Shown here: positions 1-8,357 of the stretch, piece by piece | Position numbering within the stretch: position 1 is the first letter of the stretch | How the letters are laid out: each line of letters begins with the position of its first letter | NCBI RefSeq assembly: GCF_050699935.1 | Contig: NZ_JBOHGB010000013.1 | Span: 22,775 to 86,774, forward strand | Direction of reading: 5' to 3' | DNA: 64,000 nucleotides | DNA from: Actinophytocola sp050699935 | Lineage (GTDB): Bacteria > Actinomycetota > Actinomycetes > Mycobacteriales > Pseudonocardiaceae | Made by a program: the position numbers and the translations under genes | Notes under the pieces: model-generated | Database searches by the model: none | What the model was told of the DNA's origin: nothing | Seen by the model: only the letters and a program-made list of their open reading frames with translations

Positions 1-865
1 ACGAGGGCAGCCGGCGGGCCACCAGGACCACGGCGATCAGCGCGGTGAAGGTCATGACCTCCGCGATGTTGGCGGTGAAGACTCGTCCCCCGAACGCCTC
101 GATGAGCCCCACGAGCAGACCGCCGCCGAGGGCTGCCACCGGCGACCTCCCGCCACCGATGACCGCCGCTACGAACGCCTCTAGCGAGAGCGGCAGGCCG
201 GAGGCGTAGTCGACCAGGACCAGCGACGCGGCCACGGCACCGATCAGGGCGGCTGCCGCGGACACGGTGGCGAAGCAGGCCAGGCGTAGCCGGTCCACGT
301 CGATGCCGAGCATCATGGCCGCGCCGGGGTCGTCGGTCGTCGCCGACACCTGGCGGCCAGACTTGGTCCTGCGCAACCACCACTGCGCGATGAACGCCAG
401 CACGAGCCCGGTGGCGACAAGGATCAACTGTGCGTGCTGGGCGTGTACGTCACCGACGGTCAACTGCCCATCGAGCACCTTCGGCGCGGACACGGGCTCG
501 CGTCCCCAGGTCGCGATGACGAACCCCTCGACGGCGAACGCGATGCCCACCGTCGAAAGCAGCTGGACGAACGGGGGCTTGGCACGGAGGGGCCGCAATA
601 CGACCCGCTCCTGCGCGGCACCGGCGGCCGCCGCCACCAGCGCGACCACCGCCAGCGCCACCGCGGCGGGCAGGCTCCCACCGAGCGCCCCGAAGAGGAA
701 CGCACCCAGCACGAACGCACTGCCGATCGCCAGGTTGAGCACCCGGCTCACCCGGAAGCCGATCACGACGAGGACCCCCAGGGATGCCGCGATCATTCCG
801 GCCCAGACACCCGCCCACACGAGGGACGGCAGTTCGGACGCGGCCGGGAGTCCAGACCAGATCAC
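1..865 (-). CDS. Branched-chain amino acid/aromatic acid ABC transporter permease, LivH type (partial)
   Basis: The reverse strand is open from a GTG at 865 to the window edge, so the C-terminus is missing. The product is about 288 residues of a very hydrophobic protein with alternating Ala/Val/Leu helices, typical of a LivH-like inner-membrane permease of the HAAT family. The conserved loop near the end (Gly-Gly-Gly-Arg-Ser-Pro-Val followed by an Ala/Gly helix) fits the permease signature. The gene lies 62 bases downstream of the binding-protein gene in the same direction, the usual livK-livH order. The partner permease LivM and the ATPases LivG/LivF would be expected beyond the left edge. 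Since it neighbours an aromatic-acid catabolic operon, the transported substrate may be an aromatic or acyl compound, but that is inference. Confidence 0.85.
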   Translation of the reverse strand, partial: MIWSGLPAASELPSLVWAGVWAGMIAASLGVLVVIGFRVSRVLNLAIGSAFVLGAFLFGALGGSLPAAVALAVVALVAAAAGAAQERVVLRPLRAKPPFVQLLSTVGIAFAVEGFVIATWGREPVSAPKVLDGQLTVGDVHAQHAQLILVATGLVLAFIAQWWLRRTKSGRQVSATTDDPGAAMMLGIDVDRLRLACFATVSAAAALIGAVAASLVLVDYASGLPLSLEAFVAAVIGGGRSPVAALGGGLLVGLIEAFGGRVFTANIAEVMTFTALIAVVLVARRLPS

Positions 866-927
866 GGGGCTCCTTTGCTCGCGGGCGGAGGCGCGGTGGT
901 GGCAGGTGTGTCCGGACGGTGCGTGCC

Positions 928-2067
928 TCAGTCGAGCGACGACCAGGCCCCATCGGCGAAGTTCGCGATGGCCAACTGCTCGGGATCGTTCGCCCCGGCG
1001 TGGGAGTCCTTGCTGAAGGTGAACGTCATCGTGAGCCCGGTGATCGGATCGCCCTTCTCCAACTCCCGGCGCATGTCCTCGGGTCGTACGCCGTTGGCGG
1101 CCGCGCTCATCGCCACCAGGATCGCGTCACCGCCGGCCATCGCGTTCCAGGACGCGGGACCATACTTCTCGGAGTAGAGCTTGTCGTAGGCGGCGACCAC
1201 ACCACCGGCCGCCTGTGCGTCGCTCGACACCATGTAGGGAGACCCGATGAAGTGCAGCTTGGGCGGCACCTCGTCGCCGACGATCTTGAACGTCGCCGCG
1301 GTGGCGTTGGAGTAGTTCATCACGATCGGCATGGACATGCCGGTCTCGTTCATGCCACGGATCACCGTCACCGCGGACTGCCCGACCGACCAGACCTGGA
1401 CGACCTGGGGGTTCGCGGCCTTGATGGTGTTCAGCTGTGGGACGGCGGTGCGCGCGGTCCCCTCGAAGGACGTTCGAGTCAGCGTGAGGCCGTATTTCTC
1501 GGCGACCTGCGGCGCCAGCTCGGCGGCGACCGCGGATGCGTCGTCATTCGTGCTGATGAATCCGACGTTGGTCCATCCCTTGTCCTTGAAGTAGGAGAAG
1601 GTCCGATCGAGGGCCACGCCGGCGGGTGTGCCGGTGGTGAAGATGTCGGTGTCAGCGGGAGCCTCGGAGGCGGGCGCCGGAGCGATCGCGAACAGCTTCA
1701 GCGTCTTGTACGTCTCGAGGGTCGAGGCCCACAGCGAGGAGAAGATCGGTCCGATGAAGACGTCCACCTTGCCGCGGAGGCTTTGAATGCAGGTCTGAGC
1801 CTGCGCGGGTTGGCCGCCGTCGTCACAGACCTCGAGGTTGATCTCCTTCGACTTCTCGGTCGCGTTCCAGGCGTCGACCGCCACGTGGACGCCGTTCACC
1901 AACTCGGTGGCCGGACCGGCGAGGGGTCCGGTCAGGGACGCGATGAGTCCGATTCGGACGGTCGAGGCGTCGCCAGAGCTTGAGCCGCCGGTGTTCGAGC
2001 CGCATGCCGTCACGCACAACAGTGCCGCGATGGCCGTGAACGACTGCACGATGCGAACTGTGGACAC
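928..2067 (-). CDS. ABC transporter substrate-binding lipoprotein, LivK/Peripla_BP_6 family
   Basis: This 379-residue protein is the extracytoplasmic ligand-binding component of the uptake system encoded with the LivH permease. It starts with a short positive segment, a hydrophobic stretch and a lipobox (Val-Thr-Ala-Cys at about residues 19-22), so it is probably a membrane-anchored lipoprotein. The mature part opens with the type I periplasmic-fold signature (RIGLIASLTGPLAG), and GPIFSS and SWNAMAGGDAI are typical of the leucine-binding family. The GTG start at 2067 follows a purine-rich GAGGAGAG site at good spacing. Specificity cannot be read from the sequence; related proteins bind branched amino acids, amides or aromatic acids. 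The gene is divergent from the luciferase-like oxidoreductase, leaving 173 bases for both promoters. Confidence 0.9.
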   Translation of the reverse strand: MSTVRIVQSFTAIAALLCVTACGSNTGGSSSGDASTVRIGLIASLTGPLAGPATELVNGVHVAVDAWNATEKSKEINLEVCDDGGQPAQAQTCIQSLRGKVDVFIGPIFSSLWASTLETYKTLKLFAIAPAPASEAPADTDIFTTGTPAGVALDRTFSYFKDKGWTNVGFISTNDDASAVAAELAPQVAEKYGLTLTRTSFEGTARTAVPQLNTIKAANPQVVQVWSVGQSAVTVIRGMNETGMSMPIVMNYSNATAATFKIVGDEVPPKLHFIGSPYMVSSDAQAAGGVVAAYDKLYSEKYGPASWNAMAGGDAILVAMSAAANGVRPEDMRRELEKGDPITGLTMTFTFSKDSHAGANDPEQLAIANFADGAWSSLD

Positions 2068-2240
2068 TGGCTCTCTCCTCGCATTTCAGCAATGAAGCGC
2101 GCGGCCATCGGCAGCGATCATAACGACCTTGTGAGTTAGGTACAGAATGCGATGTTCTACTTTGACAGTACCTGTCTGCGGGGATAGTATGCGGGGTTGT
2201 TAAGCCATGTCAACAAGTGGTTCCCAGGAAGTGAACGCGC

Positions 2241-3251
2241 GTGCGGGTGGATACCTTCGGCACGGATGGGCTGGGCGGTTCCCGGGCGGCGGCCCAGGCA
2301 GCGGAGGCGCTCGGGTTCGATGGCTACTGGGCCGGAGAGGCCGGGCATGACCCACTCCTCGCCGCCGGTGGTGCGATCGACGCCTCGGCACGGCTGACCG
2401 TCGGGACCGGTATCACCGTCGCATTCGCCCGAACGCCCATGACCGTGGCGCAGGCCGCGTGGGATCTGGCCAAGACCAGTGGGGGCCGTTTCGTACTGGG
2501 GCTCGGCACCCAGGTGAAGGCACACATCACCCGGCGCTATGGCATGCCGTGGGGCGACCCCGTGCCCCGGATGCGCGACTTCGTGGGCGCCACCAGGGCG
2601 ATATTCAGGGCCTACCAGACCGGTGAACCACTGCGCTACGAAGGCGAGTACTACCGGCACACGCTGCTGACGCCATTCTTCAACCCCGGCCCGATCGAGC
2701 ACCCGGACGTGCCCCTGGCCCTCGCCGCGGTCGGAACGCAGATGGCCGAGCTCGCCGGCGAGCTCTTCGACGGCATCTTCATTCACCCGTTCACCAACGT
2801 GGCCTATATCGACAAGGTCACCGTCCCCAGTCTCCGAGCGGGAGCCCGGCGTGCCGGGCGCGACACGGTGCCGTGGGTTTTCGGCTATACGTTCCTCATC
2901 GTGGGCGACACCGACGAGGAGCTTGCCGCCTGCGAGTTGGAAGTCCGCAAGCGGCTCGCCTTCTATGCGTCCACTCCGGACTATGTCGACGTGTTGGCGG
3001 CCGTCGGCTTCGCGGATCTGCAGCCGGAGTTGCGGGCACTGGTGCGCGCCGAGGACTGGGACCGGCTTCCCTCAGTCCTGACCGACGAGCTGCTCGACCA
3101 CTTCGCACTCAAGGGCACCTTGGAGGAGTTGCCCGCCCTCATCAACGAGCGGTTCCGCGGGCGATGCGATCGACTGGCGTCGTACCTGCCATTGCCGGAG
3201 ACGGACCCCGACCGGTTGCGCGAGTTCGTGGCAGCGGTGCGGCGCGGCTGA
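2241..3251 (+). CDS. Luciferase-like (F420- or FMN-dependent) oxidoreductase, TIGR03617-like
   Basis: The 336-residue product has the luciferase-like monooxygenase fold. N-terminal AEALGFDGYWAGEAGHDP is the usual flavin-side strand-helix, followed by a GTGITVAFARTPM strand and GRFVLGLGTQVKAHITRRYG, which fits the subfamily with the LGLG-x-QVxxHxxRR(Y/F)G signature often annotated as F420-dependent TIGR03617. No inserted domains are visible and the length is normal. The GTG start at 2241 gives the conserved MRVDTFG-type N-terminus. The gene is the only plus-strand member of this catabolic island. It is divergent from livK and convergent with the small gene ending at 3258. A role in reducing or oxidising an intermediate of the adjacent CoA-ester pathway is plausible but not shown. 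Confidence 0.85.
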   Translation: MRVDTFGTDGLGGSRAAAQAAEALGFDGYWAGEAGHDPLLAAGGAIDASARLTVGTGITVAFARTPMTVAQAAWDLAKTSGGRFVLGLGTQVKAHITRRYGMPWGDPVPRMRDFVGATRAIFRAYQTGEPLRYEGEYYRHTLLTPFFNPGPIEHPDVPLALAAVGTQMAELAGELFDGIFIHPFTNVAYIDKVTVPSLRAGARRAGRDTVPWVFGYTFLIVGDTDEELAACELEVRKRLAFYASTPDYVDVLAAVGFADLQPELRALVRAEDWDRLPSVLTDELLDHFALKGTLEELPALINERFRGRCDRLASYLPLPETDPDRLREFVAAVRRG

Positions 3252-3257
3252 CGACGT

Positions 3258-3635
3258 TCACACCGTGTCGTACCCGAGAACCTCAGCGCGCCGGGCCAGC
3301 TGGTCGCGCAGCAGGCGCAGCCCGGCCAGGATGTCGGACTTGTCGCCAGTCGCATCCATCGCGCGGATCTGTGCCTCGATGCGTCGCACGTAGGCATCCC
3401 GCAGCCGCTCGATCTCGGCTGACCCGGCCGAACTCGAGTCGCGGAGGTGGTCCACGAGCTCGGCTCGTTCCCGCTCCAGCAGCGCGGGTTCCGCCACGAC
3501 CTGCCGCGCGAGCCCGCGGAGGAGCGTGGCGGCCGCCGAGAGGTCGTCGGCGATCTCGACGCCGGCACGAGCCTGGGTCACGAGTTCCTCGAGGACTCTC
3601 GCCAGGGCGGCGAGCGCATCGTGCCCCGCGCTCAC
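3258..3635 (-). CDS. Small helical protein paired with the phosphotransferase (DUF6285-like)
   Basis: This 125-residue, strongly charged, all-helical protein starts at a GTG (3635) whose bases overlap the TGA of the upstream phosphotransferase (GTGA), so the two are translationally coupled. The sequence has long Leu/Ala/Arg/Glu helices and no catalytic motif, metal ligand or membrane segment. It ends in LRDQLARRAEVLGYDTV. Its size and constant pairing with APH-like phosphotransferases match the uncharacterised DUF6285 family as I remember it; that family link is tentative. A longer reading frame to 3911 exists, but its extra N-terminus is low-complexity antisense of the kinase gene, so the GTG is preferred. 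It is the last gene of the operon. Confidence 0.7.
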   Translation of the reverse strand: MSAGHDALAALARVLEELVTQARAGVEIADDLSAAATLLRGLARQVVAEPALLERERAELVDHLRDSSSAGSAEIERLRDAYVRRIEAQIRAMDATGDKSDILAGLRLLRDQLARRAEVLGYDTV

Positions 3636-4633
3636 GGGATTGCCGCCACGGCCTCGATGAGCGCTTCGACGGTGAACAGGGACTGGTGCTCGAGGTAGAG
3701 GGAGGAGCGGATGGTCGGCAGCCGGACCGCCTCCCCCTTGCTGAGCCGGAAACGGGAGGTCGCCTGGAAAGCCGCGAGCTTCACGTTGCCCAGGACCTCC
3801 CAGAACCGCACGTCCCGCGCATCGACTTCGCCGCCGTGCGACCGGTAGAGGTCGAGCAGGTCGTCTCGAGGAACCAGTCCGCCGACCAATGTCGTGCCGG
3901 CCCATCGCCACCGGCGCATGCAGAACCAGCCGAGATCCTCGGCCGCCGTCCCCCGGTGGGCTAGTTCCCAGTCCAGGATCGCGGTCAGGGACCCGTCCGC
4001 TCGATGCAGCAGGTTGCCAGTGCGGAAATCTCCGTGCAGGAGGGCCGCGCCCTCGGCGACGGCGGCGTTCTCCGAGAGCCAGGTGAGCGCGAGGGCAAGC
4101 GCGGGGGTGGACGCGAGGCGTACCGAGTCCAGGACGCCCGCCCAGTGCCGCACCTCGGCCGCGGCCGAGGTGCTCCGACCATCCTGGAGGACGTCGAGGT
4201 CGGTCGCGTCAACCGAGTGGAGCTGGGCGAGCGCGCGCATGGCTTGGGAGGCAAGCCGGACGCGGGCGTCGGTATCGAGGGCGCGCACCGCACGTGCGTC
4301 GCCAGTGCCCTCGCATCTCGTCATGACGTAGTAGGGCCTGCCGAGTCGACCACCGTCGGGCGAGACGGCCAGGACGGTGGGGAGGGGCAGATCGAGCTTC
4401 GCCAGGGCTTCGTAGAGCCGGTACTCGACCGCGAGCGGCGTCTGCACGATCCCGGACGCGGCGTCCCGTCGCACCACGAGGTCGCGGGGAACACCGGGTG
4501 GCCCTCCGGTCACCCGTACCCCCCAGGTCTCCCTGGAGTAGCCCCCCTCGAGTCGTCGGACAGTCTCGACCGTGAGGGTTGCGCCCAGAAGCTCGCGCAG
4601 CTCCAGCTCCAGCGGACCGGTCGACAGCGTCAT
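3632..4633 (-). CDS. APH-family phosphotransferase
   Basis: This 333-residue protein has the aminoglycoside/choline-kinase fold. The glycine-rich ATP loop appears as RRLEGGYSRETWGVRV near residue 30, and LVVRRDA carries the ATP-binding basic residue. The Brenner motif is LLHGDFRTGNLLH (catalytic Asp, then Asn) and the metal-binding motif is AILDWELAHRG. All catalytic residues look intact. The true start is the ATG at 4633, seven bases after the upstream stop; the longer in-frame extension is antisense-like. In actinobacteria such proteins are common in lipid and aromatic catabolic operons and rarely confer antibiotic resistance. The substrate here is unknown. It lies between the AttH/CrtC-like gene and the small helical protein. 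Confidence 0.88.
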   Translation of the reverse strand: MTLSTGPLELELRELLGATLTVETVRRLEGGYSRETWGVRVTGGPPGVPRDLVVRRDAASGIVQTPLAVEYRLYEALAKLDLPLPTVLAVSPDGGRLGRPYYVMTRCEGTGDARAVRALDTDARVRLASQAMRALAQLHSVDATDLDVLQDGRSTSAAAEVRHWAGVLDSVRLASTPALALALTWLSENAAVAEGAALLHGDFRTGNLLHRADGSLTAILDWELAHRGTAAEDLGWFCMRRWRWAGTTLVGGLVPRDDLLDLYRSHGGEVDARDVRFWEVLGNVKLAAFQATSRFRLSKGEAVRLPTIRSSLYLEHQSLFTVEALIEAVAAIP

Positions 4634-4640
4634 CGACGCC

Positions 4641-5750
4641 TCACACCACGAGTTCGAAGGTCGGCTCGCCGGCCGAGCACCGCTCGTAGAGCTCGGGCTC
4701 GTACCCCTCGAACAAGCCCTGGGTGACCTCACCGTCGCACGTGACGACGCAGTGGTGCTGGTCGAGTCCCGCCAACCGCACCTGGACCTGCGGATCGTTC
4801 AGGTCGAACGTCTCTGCCTCTACGGTGTCCGGACCGTCGTGGGTGCCGGCCCAGACATCACCATTGGGCGTACCTCCGCGAGGCCCGCCGTATCCGGCAC
4901 AGCGCAGGAACGCGATCTGGTTGCCGAGGCGCTCGAACTCCAGGGTGAGGGTGCCGCCGCCCTCCAGGTGGTTGACGACCGTGCCGGCACGGAAGAGGCG
5001 AGTCGTCGGGTCGAATCGGAGCCGTCGTTCGAAGCCGACGATGCGCTCGGCCGGTCGATCGTCGTCGTGGTTGCGGAGCACCACGTCTCCCCACACGGCG
5101 AAGTCGTCGAACTCGACCCACTGCCCAGGAAAGTACGGCGGGAGCGATGACCGCGTGAGGTCCCCGACCCAGTGCGCACGCCCGCCGACACCGTTGCGGA
5201 TTCCCCAGTGCCGATCGCGGGAACCGCGCAGGCCGACGGTGGTGGCGTCGAAGGTGCGTTCGCCGACGCGGAGGCTTCCTGTCGCACGGCCGAAGGTCTC
5301 GAATCCGGCCATGGCCTTGGTGATCACACCGTCGTCGTCCTCGATCGGGCCGATCCGCCGGAACTCGGGCCGCTTGGTGTCCTGCCAGGTCAGCTGGTAG
5401 TCGATCGACCACGGATTCGTGGCCAGGGCAAGCTCCCATTGGGACAGTCCCTCGACGATGCGCGCCGACAGCGGCGGGAGGTCCAGGTCCACCCTGTCTC
5501 CCGAGTACTCCCGGTACGCGCGGACTGTGGTGTGGATCCCGTCGTGCACGACGATCGCGAACGCCTCGGAGCGAGCGAGGTTGGGGTAGAACGCGGTGCC
5601 GTGCGTGACCCGCAGCCGGCCGGCGTCGTCCTGCAGGCCGAACCACAATCGTTCGTACGCGCGGGCATCCGTCGTCCACATCCTCGACGACGGGTCGAGG
5701 GTCTGATGAAGCATCAGGTCATCAGCCGGGGTGAGTCGCATCGGAACCAT
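4641..5750 (-). CDS. Conserved protein of AttH/CrtC (hydroxyneurosporene dehydrogenase-like) fold
   Basis: The 369-residue protein is rich in beta strands and contains GLRGSRDRHWGIR around the middle, the type of motif seen in AttH/CrtC double-barrel proteins that act on hydrophobic ligands. There is no signal peptide or membrane segment. The ATG at 5750 shares its T with the TGA of the zinc-ribbon gene (TGATG), so the two are coupled; a second ATG three codons later is also possible. An upstream extension to 5828 belongs to the zinc-ribbon gene and is rejected. The family is frequently found with APH phosphotransferases, as here. I infer a lipid- or CoA-ester-related role. No enzymatic function is established from the sequence. 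Confidence 0.7.
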   Translation of the reverse strand: MVPMRLTPADDLMLHQTLDPSSRMWTTDARAYERLWFGLQDDAGRLRVTHGTAFYPNLARSEAFAIVVHDGIHTTVRAYREYSGDRVDLDLPPLSARIVEGLSQWELALATNPWSIDYQLTWQDTKRPEFRRIGPIEDDDGVITKAMAGFETFGRATGSLRVGERTFDATTVGLRGSRDRHWGIRNGVGGRAHWVGDLTRSSLPPYFPGQWVEFDDFAVWGDVVLRNHDDDRPAERIVGFERRLRFDPTTRLFRAGTVVNHLEGGGTLTLEFERLGNQIAFLRCAGYGGPRGGTPNGDVWAGTHDGPDTVEAETFDLNDPQVQVRLAGLDQHHCVVTCDGEVTQGLFEGYEPELYERCSAGEPTFELVV

Positions 5751-5923
5751 CACTCGCCGCCTCGTGGGGAGAGCGGACCGCCGTACCGCCAGAACTCGAA
5801 CACGCTGCGGCACCTGGCGCAGTGCCATTGCGACTGCGCGGCCGACGTACCGAAGTACGCGACCCTGGTCACGTCACCGCTGTCGCAGTGGGGACAGCGC
5901 GGGGTTGGATCTTCCCTGCTCAT
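5750..5923 (-). CDS. 57-residue PaaD-type zinc ribbon protein
   Basis: This short gene encodes a protein with two CxxC knuckles: Cys10-Pro-His-Cys13 and Cys35-Ala-Arg-Cys38. Between them lies VAYFGTSAAQSQWHC, and after them VFEFWRYG. This closely follows the C-terminal zinc beta-ribbon of PaaD, which reads roughly CPxCGS...FGSTxCK...CxxC..PFDYFK. In phenylacetate clusters this ribbon is fused to a DUF59 domain. Here it stands alone, and the DUF59 half is a separate gene at 7057-7389. The ATG at 5923 lies one base outside the stop of the PaaC-like gene, and its stop overlaps the next start (TGATG), so it is embedded in the operon. Its likely job is maturation of the di-iron oxygenase. Confidence 0.82.
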   Translation of the reverse strand: MSREDPTPRCPHCDSGDVTRVAYFGTSAAQSQWHCARCRSVFEFWRYGGPLSPRGGE

Positions 5924-5924
5924 G

Positions 5925-6629
5925 TCACATCAGCTCGCGATCGGCGATCCCGTTCGCCAGTGCGACGGGCACGAGCGACCCCTCGGGCCGGCGGCGAGTC
6001 GCCTCCCAGGGCGGCCGATCAGCCACGACGTCACCAGGCGTCCAGGTCGGCGCGAACTCGGCCACCTGGCCGAGGATCTCGCGGAGCTCTGGGCTGGCGT
6101 CGGATGGGTACCAGGTCCTGAGTTCACGAACCCGCTCCTCGAGGCACTCGTGGACGCGATCGGTGGAGGAGTCGGCCAGCACCCGTAGCCAGCCACGCAC
6201 ATAGTCGAGGACGAACGACGTCTCCATGAGGAGGCGGGCACAGGTGTCGCCCACGCGGCCGCCGTCGGTGCTGACCGTCCTAATGCGCTTCTCGACGGCC
6301 CACTCGCCGAGCGCGACCGCGGTAACGAAGTCCGTCCAGTCCGACGGCGGCCGGTCGAGGAGCACCATGCTGGCCAGCTGGTCGCGGGCGACCACGGTCA
6401 CGGCGGACGTCGGCGGCAGGTCCGCGCTGTGGCGTACGAGTGAGTCGAGCACGCGGGCGTGGCCGAGGGAGACCTGGACCATCGCGGCCATGGCGCTGAA
6501 GTCCTGCAATGCCATGGCGTTGGGAAGGACCAGCGCGTACCAGTGACCCAGAACGATCTTGGTGTCCCGGAGCACGCGCAGCTCGGACTCGGACGTGGCC
6601 GACGACTCGCGGTCCGTGGACACGGTCAT
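5925..6629 (-). CDS. PaaC-like phenylacetyl-CoA epoxidase structural subunit
   Basis: The 234-residue helical protein resembles PaaC, the non-catalytic ferritin-like partner of PaaA in the ring 1,2-epoxidase. Visible features are an N-terminal helix ending in a single Gly-His-Ala-Arg (VSLGHARVLDSLV), a central VALGEWAVEKRIRT helix and a C-terminal WEATRRRPEG segment. The ExxH iron-ligand pairs of the catalytic subunit are not evident, as expected for PaaC. The ATG at 6629 follows the PaaB-like stop at once. The sequence is quite divergent from classical PaaC, so substrate preference may differ from phenylacetyl-CoA. The assignment rests mainly on the neighbouring PaaA-, PaaB- and PaaD-like genes. 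Confidence 0.78.
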   Translation of the reverse strand: MTVSTDRESSATSESELRVLRDTKIVLGHWYALVLPNAMALQDFSAMAAMVQVSLGHARVLDSLVRHSADLPPTSAVTVVARDQLASMVLLDRPPSDWTDFVTAVALGEWAVEKRIRTVSTDGGRVGDTCARLLMETSFVLDYVRGWLRVLADSSTDRVHECLEERVRELRTWYPSDASPELREILGQVAEFAPTWTPGDVVADRPPWEATRRRPEGSLVPVALANGIADRELM

Positions 6630-6630
6630 C

Positions 6631-6849
6631 TCAGACCACCCCGATCGTGGCGTAGCCCCCGACGACCGGGGTGAACGCGGCCGCGGGGGCGATCGCCATT
6701 TCCTTCCAACCACCCCGTGCGTACACCGCCCAGGCTCGGGCTCTGGCCATCTCCGGGTTCGGCGCGTCGACGCTGCCCAGGTGGGTGAGCGGTCGTCGAA
6801 GCTCGCGCCTGGCGAACACCTCCCACCGCGGCTCCTCGCCCTGGCTCAC
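6631..6849 (-). CDS. PaaB-like small epoxidase subunit
   Basis: This 72-residue protein contains WEVFARRELRRPLTHLGSVDA followed by an ARARAWAVYARG segment. That matches the PaaB pattern (WPLWEVFxRxxxGxxHxHVGSLHAxDxExAL..ARDxYTRR..) in order and size. PaaB bridges the PaaA/PaaC dimers of the epoxidase. The GTG at 6849 has a GGGGAGG site seven bases upstream and is preferred to the ATG at 6867. About 207 bases upstream (6850-7056) are non-coding on the minus strand, so an internal promoter or processing site is possible before this gene. It is directly followed by the PaaC-like gene. The gap separates paaA/DUF59 from paaB/paaC, unlike the canonical paaABCDE order. Confidence 0.8.
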   Translation of the reverse strand: MSQGEEPRWEVFARRELRRPLTHLGSVDAPNPEMARARAWAVYARGGWKEMAIAPAAAFTPVVGGYATIGVV

Positions 6850-7056
6850 TGGTCCGCCTCCCCGCAATTCAATGTGTTGGTCGCGTTGGGCAGTGAGCGT
6901 TCGGCCCGGTCACGTACTGGTGGCTGGCTTGCTTCACGTTCCCCTGAGGTGACGGTTGCCGAGGTTGGCAGAAGGTGGCTCACGACTCCCCCTCGCAGGC
7001 TCGGTCGAGCCGCTCGCGGTCGCCCTGTGTTCGATGGTTCGCTCCGCAAGCTCCGC

Positions 7057-7389
7057 TCACAGCTGTACTCCGATCTCGCGCAGCGCGTCGACGGCCCGCG
7101 GGGTGACCGCGTCGCGCCGCCATGGCCGCTCCCACGCCTGACGGACCTCGACGTCGTGCACCCCCTCCACCCGCTGAGCCGCCTTGACGACTTCCTCCTC
7201 GAGCAGCCGGACAGCGGGACAGGACGTGCAGGGCAGACAGAGCTCGACGTGGGCTGTCGCGTCGGACACTCGCACACCGACGATCATGCCGAGGTCTACC
7301 AGCGACGCCGGGAGGTGTGGATCCTGGATGTCCTCGAGGGACCGCAGGACGGCCGTGTCGAGGCTGCTCGTGGTCGTCAGGCGACCCAC
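7057..7389 (-). CDS. DUF59/MIP18 metal-sulfur assembly protein (PaaD N-terminal half)
   Basis: The 110-residue product has the DUF59 signature: DIQDPHLPASLVDLGMIVGV near residue 15, then LCLPCTSCPAV with the reactive cysteine. In PaaD this domain lies N-terminal to a zinc ribbon and helps assemble or maintain the epoxidase. Here the ribbon is missing and is encoded separately at 5750-5923. The chosen GTG at 7389 overlaps the end of the PaaA-like gene by 13 bases; an ATG at 7404 in the same frame would give five more residues. It follows the catalytic subunit gene and precedes a 207-base gap, then paaB. The assignment to the domain family is firm; the exact role in this variant system is inferred. 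Confidence 0.82.
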   Translation of the reverse strand: MGRLTTTSSLDTAVLRSLEDIQDPHLPASLVDLGMIVGVRVSDATAHVELCLPCTSCPAVRLLEEEVVKAAQRVEGVHDVEVRQAWERPWRRDAVTPRAVDALREIGVQL

Positions 7390-8357
7390 AGCTCGGCCCC
7401 CCATCGCTGCCCCTGGATGAGTGCGACTCCCGGTAGCTTCCTCGGGCCGCCCCTCTTCCACTGCGCGAACTTGGCGGGCCACTCGACCGTCGTCGTGAGG
7501 TCCCACGTCTTCGTGGCCTCGTCGAAGAGGACCGGCAGCCGGTAGTCCAGCACGTAGGCGTCGGCTTCCTGGTCATAGTGCGCGGGCACCCGCAGGCCGA
7601 CGGACTCGCTGAAGGCGGTCGCCTCGCGCAGCCAACGCTGTCGCAGCTCGTCGTTGGAGTGGCCGCGGATGCGATAGGTGAGTTGCCCGGTACGCGACTT
7701 CCGGTCGTCCGTGACGCCGAACCACTCGACGGCGAGGGGGAACATCCAGTCCACTGTGGCCTGGATGCGTTCCCGGAGGTCGGGCCGCTTTTCCCACAGC
7801 CGCCGGATCTCCCGCTCACCGTGTCTGAAGTGGAACTTCTCCTCGAAGTTCACCTTGGCCAGCGAACGGCGATACGGAGCGAAGGAGCAGTTGGCGGCCA
7901 GGTCGACGGTCGTGATGTAGCCGGCCCGGTCCCCGTAGGTCTGCATGCAGATGAACTCGATGTAGTCGTCGCAGCCGTGCTCCAGGATGTAGAACGACTT
8001 GTACGCCTCGGGACCGCGACCGAAGATCGTGGCCTGGGCCGAGACGCCGAACTCCTCCAGGAGCCGGAACATCATCTGGGCGTGCCCCATCTCGTCCTGG
8101 ATCGACGCCGCCACGGCGATCCTGGCTTCGACGTCGGGGGCGTTCAGTAGCGCGTTGTAGAGCAACGGCAGGCTCATGATCTCCAGATCGGCCGCGATCG
8201 CGATGGTCTGCTGGAGCACGTCCCGATAGGGATCTGGCGCGTCCTTCAACAGCTCGACATCACCGCCCGCCGCCAGCCATTCGGAGAACGCCTCGAGATC
8301 CCCGGGCGGGGGAGCCGACTCGTCGACGAGCGGCAGGGCGTCGACGGTCCCGGTCAC
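7377..8357 (-). CDS. PaaA-like di-iron oxygenase catalytic subunit (aryl-CoA epoxidase)
   Basis: The 326-residue ferritin-like protein carries the expected di-iron ligands: a Glu in the first helix (E59, ADLEIMSL), E89-M-G-H92, and E173-K-F-H176 in NFEEKFHFRHGE. The last is nearly identical to the EERFHLRHG of PaaA. PaaA catalyses epoxidation of the aromatic ring of phenylacetyl-CoA with PaaB, PaaC and a reductase. No PaaE-type reductase is in the window, so electrons must come from elsewhere. The GTG start overlaps the stop of the CoA ligase (GTGA), which suggests that the ligase product is its substrate. Family membership is clear; the actual acyl or aryl-CoA substrate is not. Confidence 0.88.
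   Translation of the reverse strand: MTGTVDALPLVDESAPPPGDLEAFSEWLAAGGDVELLKDAPDPYRDVLQQTIAIAADLEIMSLPLLYNALLNAPDVEARIAVAASIQDEMGHAQMMFRLLEEFGVSAQATIFGRGPEAYKSFYILEHGCDDYIEFICMQTYGDRAGYITTVDLAANCSFAPYRRSLAKVNFEEKFHFRHGEREIRRLWEKRPDLRERIQATVDWMFPLAVEWFGVTDDRKSRTGQLTYRIRGHSNDELRQRWLREATAFSESVGLRVPAHYDQEADAYVLDYRLPVLFDEATKTWDLTTTVEWPAKFAQWKRGGPRKLPGVALIQGQRWGAELWVA

Noticed and set aside
784..1983. 399-codon plus-strand open frame over the LivK/LivH genes
   Set aside because: The minus strand encodes a clear lipoprotein and permease; the plus translation has no hydrophobic core or domain.
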